Below, one piece after another: positions 57,822 to 64,000 of a stretch of 64,000 nt of DNA. The DNA lies in NCBI GenBank assembly GCA_018714695.1, contig DVNB01000087.1, positions 52,496 to 116,495 on the forward strand, written 5' to 3'. Below the pieces are notes generated by a model. The model was given only the letters and a program-made list of their open reading frames with translations, did not search any database and had not been told where the DNA came from. The stretch's first letter is position 1. Every line of letters starts with the position of its first letter. A program made the position numbers and the translations under genes. Source of the stretch: Candidatus Ornithomonoglobus merdipullorum (lineage in GTDB: Bacteria; Bacillota; Clostridia; UBA1381).

Positions 57822-58358
57822 ATGCATAAGGATCTTAAGAAAGTAATGTTTGATGAGGGGCAGATTGCCGGGCTGGCAGACAGTATCGCCGAGCGGATAA
57901 ACGCCGATTATGAGGGTGAGTCGCTTACGGCTGTCGTCGTTTTAAAGGGAAGTCTCGTTTTTGCGGCGGATCTTATCCGGCGTATCAACGCCGACGTAAG
58001 AGTCGATTTTATGCAGGCGTCGAGCTACGGCGTGGGAACGGAGTCATCCGGAGTTATCAAGATAAAGAAGGATCTTGAGAGCGATATTTCGGGAGAGAAC
58101 GTTCTTATCATTGAGGACATAGTGGACAGCGGCAGAACGCTTTCGCTGTTAAAAAAGGAGCTTGCGGACAGGGGGGCGAAGAGCGTTAAGATCGCGGCTC
58201 TGCTTTCAAAGCCCGCGCGGCGTGTGGTGGATGTGGAGATAGAGTACATAGGCGCGGAGATACCGGATGAGTTTGTGGTAGGATACGGACTCGATTTTGC
58301 GGAGCGCTACAGGAACTTGCCGTATATCGGTATATTGAAGCCGGAAGTATACAGATGA
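57822..58358 (+). CDS. hpt: Hypoxanthine phosphoribosyltransferase
   Basis: VVVLKGSLVFAADLIRRI; VLIIEDIVDSGRTLSLLKKEL; DEFVVGYGLDFAERYRNLPYIGIL. Confidence 0.97.
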   Translation: MHKDLKKVMFDEGQIAGLADSIAERINADYEGESLTAVVVLKGSLVFAADLIRRINADVRVDFMQASSYGVGTESSGVIKIKKDLESDISGENVLIIEDIVDSGRTLSLLKKELADRGAKSVKIAALLSKPARRVVDVEIEYIGAEIPDEFVVGYGLDFAERYRNLPYIGILKPEVYR

Positions 58359-60010
58359 GGATATTGCTTACAGCTGTCAATGCCAAGTATGTGCATACGT
58401 CGCTCAGTGTCCGCGCGCTGGCACGCTTTGTGAACACTCCTGAAGTGACCTTCGCCGAGTTCACTATAAACGAGAGAGAAGAGGACGTTTTGCGCGCCGT
58501 ATACGGCTTTCATGCGGATGCTGTGATGTTCTCCTGCTATATATGGAATATAGAGTATATCGTGAGGGTGGCCTCCTCGCTCAAAAAGGTATCGCCCGAT
58601 ACCCGTATAGTTTTCGGAGGCCCGGAGGTCAGCTACAACAGCATGTATTATATGCGCAAATACGGCTTTCTGGACGCGGTGATCCGCGGCGAGGGGGAGG
58701 AGACGCTCAGGGCGGTAACAGAGGCAGGATTTGACACGGACGGAGTCACCTTCCGCAGAGAGGACGGAAGGATCATCGAGAACAGAGACCGCGCCCCGGT
58801 ATGCGATCTTGACAGCCTGCCGTTTCCGTATACCGAGACTGAGCTTGACGAGTATAAGGACAAGCTCCTGTATTACGAATCGAGCCGCGGCTGCCCTTTC
58901 CGGTGCAGCTATTGCCTTTCGTCTACGGTTCACAATGTGAGATTCAAGAATATAGATAAAGCGAAGCGTGAGCTTGCACTGTTTGCGGCGCATGGCGCCA
59001 GAGTTGTGAAGCTCACCGACAGAACGTTCAACGCTGACAGGAAAAGGGCTGCGGAGCTTATCGGCTTTCTGGCATCGCTTGAAGGGGATACGCAGTTTCA
59101 TTTTGAGATAGCCGCGGATATTATAGACGATGAGCTTATAAGCATCTTAAAAAACGCGCCAAAGGGGCGGTTTTTGCTTGAGATAGGTGTGCAGTCCACG
59201 AATGAAAAAACACTTGAGGCGATAGACCGCCGCACCGACCTTGACAGGATATACGATACCGTGAGGGCTCTCAGCGGATATGTCCATATGCATCTGGATC
59301 TGATAGCCGGACTCCCGTATGAGGATCTCGATTCATTTGTGAGATCGTTTGACGATGTCATGGCTCTGCGTCCGGATGTGCTCCAGCTCGGTTTTTTAAA
59401 GCTGCTGCACGGAACAAAGATGAGGAGCGAGGCTGGCAAGCACGGGTATATATTTACGGACACGCCTCCGTATGAGGTCCTTGGGAATGCGTATATATCG
59501 TATGAAGAGCTTCTGAGACTTAATCGTGTGGAACATGTGCTTGATAGATATTACAACAGCGGCGCGTTTTCAAATGCGATGGGATATCTTCTTGACATGG
59601 CTGATTCGCCGTATCATCTGTTCGAAAAGATCGCGTCGCATTTTGAGGCGGAGGGATGTTTCGATATAGGTCTGTCGCGTGACAGGCTTTACAGTCTCCT
59701 GGCTGAAATATTTGGCTGCGGACTTTTCAAGGATCTTCTGAAGCTTGATTATTTCATAAATTCAAACAATCCGTCAACGCCGAAATGGGCGAACGAGCCG
59801 TACGATAAAACGCTTTTAAAAGAGCGGTTTGGGATGATAGAGGCAGCCATGGAACGCGGTGAGCTCATGGAATACAGGGGTATGCCGTTAAAGGAGATAA
59901 TAAAGCACGTTCAGGCAGAACGGTTCTCATATGACGTTCTGGGAGACATGGAGCGGCGTGACAATGTGATCTTGTTTGACAAAAAGTACAGGCGCGCGAT
60001 CCGCGTGTGA
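58355..60010 (+). CDS. B12-binding domain radical SAM protein (DUF4080-type C-terminus)
   Basis: VFGGPEVSYNSMYYMRKYGFLDAVIRGEGEETLRAV; SSRGCPFRCSYCLSSTV; 4-bp overlap with hpt. Confidence 0.93.
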   Translation: MRILLTAVNAKYVHTSLSVRALARFVNTPEVTFAEFTINEREEDVLRAVYGFHADAVMFSCYIWNIEYIVRVASSLKKVSPDTRIVFGGPEVSYNSMYYMRKYGFLDAVIRGEGEETLRAVTEAGFDTDGVTFRREDGRIIENRDRAPVCDLDSLPFPYTETELDEYKDKLLYYESSRGCPFRCSYCLSSTVHNVRFKNIDKAKRELALFAAHGARVVKLTDRTFNADRKRAAELIGFLASLEGDTQFHFEIAADIIDDELISILKNAPKGRFLLEIGVQSTNEKTLEAIDRRTDLDRIYDTVRALSGYVHMHLDLIAGLPYEDLDSFVRSFDDVMALRPDVLQLGFLKLLHGTKMRSEAGKHGYIFTDTPPYEVLGNAYISYEELLRLNRVEHVLDRYYNSGAFSNAMGYLLDMADSPYHLFEKIASHFEAEGCFDIGLSRDRLYSLLAEIFGCGLFKDLLKLDYFINSNNPSTPKWANEPYDKTLLKERFGMIEAAMERGELMEYRGMPLKEIIKHVQAERFSYDVLGDMERRDNVILFDKKYRRAIRV

Positions 60011-60068
60011 GCAAAAAGGTGCTGTATCAAAACTAATAAATATGTATTTCTAATCAATAGCGACATAA

Positions 60069-60157
60069 AAAAGCCTCCCCTGAAAGGGGAGGGGAACCGC
60101 CGGACGGCGGTGGAGGGGTTGGCAAAATGCATAAAAAGTGATAATTATGCATTTTGC
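60069..60157. repeat. Half copy of the palindromic repeat element plus a 13-bp-stem hairpin
   Basis: agcctcccctgaaaggggaggggaaccgccggacggcggtggaggggtt then gcaaaatgcataa...ttatgcattttgc; between convergent genes. Confidence 0.85.
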
Positions 60158-60171
60158 TACAGCCTCTTTTA

Positions 60172-61839
60172 TTATCTCAGATCAAATTCTTCCTCGCCCT
60201 TATACAGCGGTATCTCATATGTCAGCTCCGCATCGGGGAACGAGTCGAACATTGTTTTCAGAGTTTTCGCCTGAGCCGTTGCCCAGTCTATATCGGTGGC
60301 GTATTGGTGATCTCCCGGACTGTCAGGGTTCCATCTCATTTTATAAAGCGTGTTCTGCCTGTAGTCGGGATTGTTTATATAATTTGCGCTTATCCATGCC
60401 GCGCCGCCTTCTATGGCTTCGTCAACACTTGTCCAGCCGCAGGCGTATGCGTATTCAGAGCCGTATTTTACGGCGTTTGCGTCGTATGCGCCTATTCCGT
60501 AGATGTTGTAAACGACTGTACCGTTTACCGAAACTCCGTTTGCGAGCTGCGATGTGCCGTCGCCTGTCTCAAGGCAGGCGTGCGTTACAAGATAGAGCTC
60601 GCTGATCCCGTAGGCTTCAGCCGCATCCTTGAACTGCTGTCCCTTGCCCTGAAGAACGCCCTTTCCGTTCAGGTATGCGTTCAGCACATCAACGCTCACG
60701 TTGTTCGGCTGGCTAAGGTCTATGAACTGATACTTTCCGTAGCCTCCGGCATGGCGCGACGGGTCTATCGCGTCGCGGAGCTCGTCGTATTCCGCGCGTC
60801 TGTTCTCTGAATATTTCACCGGCTGCATGGTCAGCTGATATTCCGTCATATCGTCGAGTGTGTAATTATATGCCGTGAACTGCGGTTTTGTCATCAGCTC
60901 GGCGATCCGTTCATTAACAGATTTTGATATTACAGTATAATCCAAGTTCTCCGTGTTTGCGGGCACTACCTCTATCTCGAATGAGTCAGTTTTGCCGTTT
61001 GCCGTCTGTACCGTTATCGCAGCTGTTCCGGCTTCCGAGCCGTGTATCACACCGTTTGTGTCCACCGACAGGACAGTGCTGTCAGAGCTGCTCCAGATGA
61101 CAGACTTGTCCCTCACCGTTTCGGGATAGACGTATGCCGAGAGTGAGTAATCCGAGCCTATGCGTATTTTGTCAACTGCATTCGTAATGAATACCGCCTT
61201 TGTTGAAACATCGTAGAGCCCGACGTAAACGGTACATTTCGCAGTGTGTTCCCCGTCCGCCGTCTCGGCGTATACGCTCGTCGTGCCGACGCCGTTTGGG
61301 ATAACTGTTCCGTTCTGGTCTACATGCACGATCGACTCGTCGCCCGAGTACCAGCGTACAAGCGAGCTGCCGGCGCCGGATGGCTCTGTGGATACGCTTA
61401 TCGTGTGCGGCTCGGGACGGTCTGCGTACATTGAAAGCTCGGTATCTGAAAGCGTGAGACGCTCCACTCTGTTTCCCACGTATACGCTGTGGCTGCGCGT
61501 AATGCCGCCGCAGCTGATGTTTACCGTATAGACGCCCGGTGTGCCGTCGGAGGTGACCGTACCGTCGTCCGATACGGTAAGAGACGGCGAGTCGCTTGAG
61601 AAGGTGATGGGTTTATCCGTGGTATTTACGGGCAATGTGTAAGCGTCTATTTTTGCGCTCAGACTGTCAGAATCAAGATAGATGCATGTCGCATCCTCCG
61701 AGGTTATGATATCCTCTGTTTCTATCTCATCAAAACCGAGGTGTATGGCAAAATACAGCTTATCGTGAAAATCCTCCGCCGCCTGTGCGCATGGCGAGGC
61801 ACAGAGCATGACGAAAAGCAGTATCAGCAATTTCTTCAT
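60172..61839 (-). CDS. Secreted Big2 (Ig-like) repeat protein with C-terminal glucosaminidase domain
   Basis: Signal peptide MKKLLILLFVMLCASPCAQA; Big2 repeats (GTTSVYAETADGEHTAKCTVYV; GTAAITVQTANGKTDSFEIEV); AEAYGISELYLVTHACLETGDGTSQLANG glucosaminidase. Confidence 0.92.
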   Translation of the reverse strand: MKKLLILLFVMLCASPCAQAAEDFHDKLYFAIHLGFDEIETEDIITSEDATCIYLDSDSLSAKIDAYTLPVNTTDKPITFSSDSPSLTVSDDGTVTSDGTPGVYTVNISCGGITRSHSVYVGNRVERLTLSDTELSMYADRPEPHTISVSTEPSGAGSSLVRWYSGDESIVHVDQNGTVIPNGVGTTSVYAETADGEHTAKCTVYVGLYDVSTKAVFITNAVDKIRIGSDYSLSAYVYPETVRDKSVIWSSSDSTVLSVDTNGVIHGSEAGTAAITVQTANGKTDSFEIEVVPANTENLDYTVISKSVNERIAELMTKPQFTAYNYTLDDMTEYQLTMQPVKYSENRRAEYDELRDAIDPSRHAGGYGKYQFIDLSQPNNVSVDVLNAYLNGKGVLQGKGQQFKDAAEAYGISELYLVTHACLETGDGTSQLANGVSVNGTVVYNIYGIGAYDANAVKYGSEYAYACGWTSVDEAIEGGAAWISANYINNPDYRQNTLYKMRWNPDSPGDHQYATDIDWATAQAKTLKTMFDSFPDAELTYEIPLYKGEEEFDLR

Positions 61840-62043
61840 AAGAGAAGCCTCCTTAATACGATCAAACCGATTTCTTTGTATAAAATTATACCAGAATGTA
61901 TGGCAAAAGTCAACCGTGAGCGTCGGTTTTTCTATAAACAGAGCAATATGGCGAGAGAAAATTTGTGAAAATAACCATTGTAAATCGTTCATTTTTGTAG
62001 TATAATAGGAATGTTAGCACAAATTATACAGGAGGGTAAATCA

Positions 62044-63525
62044 ATGGAACAGCAGGACAGCTCAAGATTGAAGCAGATCTTGAAGAACCGCCGTGATAAG
62101 CTGGCGGAGTATGTGGATGCGGGCATGGACCCGTTCAGGATAACGAAATTTGATCGTGACAATGATTCGAAGAATATCAAGGATAATTACGATAAGTATG
62201 CCGATAAAGAAGTGACGATCGCGGGAAGGCTCATGTCCAAGCGCCGCATGGGCAAGATCGGTTTTGGACATATTCAGGATCTCACCGGTAAGATACAGGT
62301 GTTCGCAAGAAAAGACGTGCTTGGCGACGAGGAATATGACAGATTCAAGAAACTCGATATAGGCGATATCATAGGCGTTACCGGCGTGGTATTCACGACA
62401 GAGGCGGGAGAGATATCCATAAGAGCGGAGAAGATAACACTGCTCTCAAAGTCTCTGCAGCCGCTGCCCGAAAAATTCCACGGTCTCAGCGACCCGGATC
62501 TCAGATACCGCCAGAGGTATGTTGATCTTATAATGAACGAGGGTGTAAAGGATACATTTATAAAGAGATCAAAGATAGTGGCGTCAATAAGAAATTATCT
62601 TAACGGACAGGGCTTTTTGGAGGTTGAAACGCCGATTCTCGTTGCAAATGCCGGAGGAGCAGCTGCAAGACCGTTTGAAACACACTTCAATGCTCTTGAC
62701 GAGGATCTCAAGCTGAGAATATCGCTGGAGCTTTATTTGAAACGTTTGATCGTGGGCGGGCTGGAAAAGGTTTATGAAATAGGACGAGTATTCAGGAATG
62801 AAGGCTTAGATACGCGCCATAATCCTGAATTTACTTTAATGGAGCTCTATCAGGCCTATACAGACTATCATGGTATGATGGATCTTACAGAGAACCTGTA
62901 TCGCCACGTTGCGCAGGAGGTGCTCGGAACAACAAAGATCGTTTACGGCGGAGTGGAAATGGACCTCGGAAAGCCGTTTGAGCGCATTACGATGGTCGAT
63001 GCTGTAAAGAAGTATGCCGGAGTGGATTTTAACGAGATACATGATCTTGAGGAAGCAAGAAAGGCTGCGAAAGAGCACAATATTGAATATGAGGAAAGAC
63101 ATAAAAAGGGCGATATATTGAACCTGTTCTTTGAAGAATACGCTGAAGAGCATATGATCCAGCCGACATTTGTCATGGATCATCCTATAGAGATATCGCC
63201 GCTTACAAAGAAAAAGCCGGAGAATCCCGAGTACGTGGAAAGATTTGAGTTCTTTATGAACGGCTGGGAAATTGCTAACGCATATTCTGAGCTGAACGAT
63301 CCGATCGATCAGAGGGAGAGGTTCAAGGCCCAGGAGGAGCTGCTCGCGCAGGGAGATGACGAGGCTAATACAACGGATGAGGATTTTATGAGAGCGCTTG
63401 AAATAGGTATGCCGCCTACAGGCGGAATAGGATTCGGGATCGACCGTATGTGCATGCTGCTTACCGACTCCCCCGCAATAAGAGATGTGCTCTTGTTCCC
63501 GACAATGAAGTCATTGGATAAATAA
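62044..63525 (+). CDS. lysS: Lysine-tRNA ligase (class II)
   Basis: [85 protein letters not shown]. Confidence 0.98.
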   Translation: MEQQDSSRLKQILKNRRDKLAEYVDAGMDPFRITKFDRDNDSKNIKDNYDKYADKEVTIAGRLMSKRRMGKIGFGHIQDLTGKIQVFARKDVLGDEEYDRFKKLDIGDIIGVTGVVFTTEAGEISIRAEKITLLSKSLQPLPEKFHGLSDPDLRYRQRYVDLIMNEGVKDTFIKRSKIVASIRNYLNGQGFLEVETPILVANAGGAAARPFETHFNALDEDLKLRISLELYLKRLIVGGLEKVYEIGRVFRNEGLDTRHNPEFTLMELYQAYTDYHGMMDLTENLYRHVAQEVLGTTKIVYGGVEMDLGKPFERITMVDAVKKYAGVDFNEIHDLEEARKAAKEHNIEYEERHKKGDILNLFFEEYAEEHMIQPTFVMDHPIEISPLTKKKPENPEYVERFEFFMNGWEIANAYSELNDPIDQRERFKAQEELLAQGDDEANTTDEDFMRALEIGMPPTGGIGFGIDRMCMLLTDSPAIRDVLLFPTMKSLDK

Positions 63526-63608
63526 AACCGCATGGGAGCAAGGCTTTGCGGAGTTTGGCTTGTACCAAAATTCTACGGAAATTATTTTTAAAACATATTT
63601 TTTAGACA

Positions 63609-63642
63609 ACACAAACGGCTCGGCTTTGCGCTGAGCCGTTTG
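63609..63642 (+). terminator. Hairpin downstream of lysS
   Basis: aaacggctcggctttgcgctgagccgttt. Confidence 0.6.
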
Positions 63643-63663
63643 GCGTATATTGAGATAAATATG

Positions 63664-63692
63664 TTGACATTGTATTTAGCGTTTGATATAAT
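63664..63692 (+). promoter_or_regulatory. sigma-A-like promoter upstream of VirD4/TraG fragment
   Basis: TTGACA, 17-bp spacer, TATAAT. Confidence 0.65.
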
Positions 63693-63704
63693 GTATTAAA
63701 GCAC

Positions 63705-63923
63705 ACCATTGTTGAAAAATTGATGGCGACCATACGTTCAAGAGAAATATCGGCTTGTCTTGTGCTGCAGGCACAAAGCCAGTTAAAGGCTTTGTATAAA
63801 GAAAGCTCGGATACAATAATGGGTAATTGTGACACTTCTATTTTCTTAGGCATTTGGGGCGTCATTAATCTTATGGAAGACTATAGGAATGACGACCCCG
63901 GAGCGAATGCTCATGTGCCATAA
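63705..63923 (+). pseudogene. Fragment of VirD4/TraG-like type IV coupling protein (conjugative element remnant)
   Basis: EKLMATIRSREISACLVLQAQSQLKALYKESSDTIMGNCDTSIFLG matches the conserved T4CP motif region; N- and C-terminal parts missing. Confidence 0.75.
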
Positions 63924-64000
63924 AGTAACACATAAGAATTGATAGACAGCAGCCCACTATTCCGCAGCAACAGCGAGTTGCTTGTTAAAACCCCATTTTG

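Overview
The window looks like a chromosomal segment of an anaerobic Clostridia-type Firmicute and is mostly core genome. In order it contains: a partial ABC ATPase and a HicAB toxin-antitoxin module; the rpmG-secE-nusG-rplKAJL block with L1-mimic and L10 leaders, followed by DUF177-rpmF instead of rpoBC; a secreted metallophosphatase; YibE/F; a very large GT-C/PMT glycosyltransferase; an orphan fumarase alpha subunit with an NhaC antiporter; MarR-GNAT; two two-component systems; an ECF sigma / anti-sigma / SLH-VWA cluster; FprA; nrdG and nrdD; ilvBNC; LysR-MerR-AKR; coaBC; trmB; a phosphohexomutase; a TtcA-like protein; HD-CmpB; murC; spoVG; panBCD with a His-rich G3E GTPase; hpt; a radical SAM protein; a Big2-glucosaminidase protein; lysS; and a VirD4/TraG pseudogene fragment at the right end. 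I saw no tRNA, rRNA or CRISPR array. The best candidates for a second look are: (i) a dispersed palindromic MITE-like element with two full copies, one half copy and one solo end; (ii) a self-contained ~90-nt sRNA-like unit with mutually exclusive pairings between nrdG and nrdD; (iii) two copies of the 23S rRNA L1-binding-site mimic; (iv) a membrane protein with six LW motif repeats in an acidic tail; (v) an apparent AUC start codon in front of a perfect signal peptide; (vi) a perfect MarR operator; (vii) a 233-nt non-T-box leader upstream of ilvB; and (viii) an orphan receiver-like protein. I did not find clear evidence of a large novel multi-gene system.
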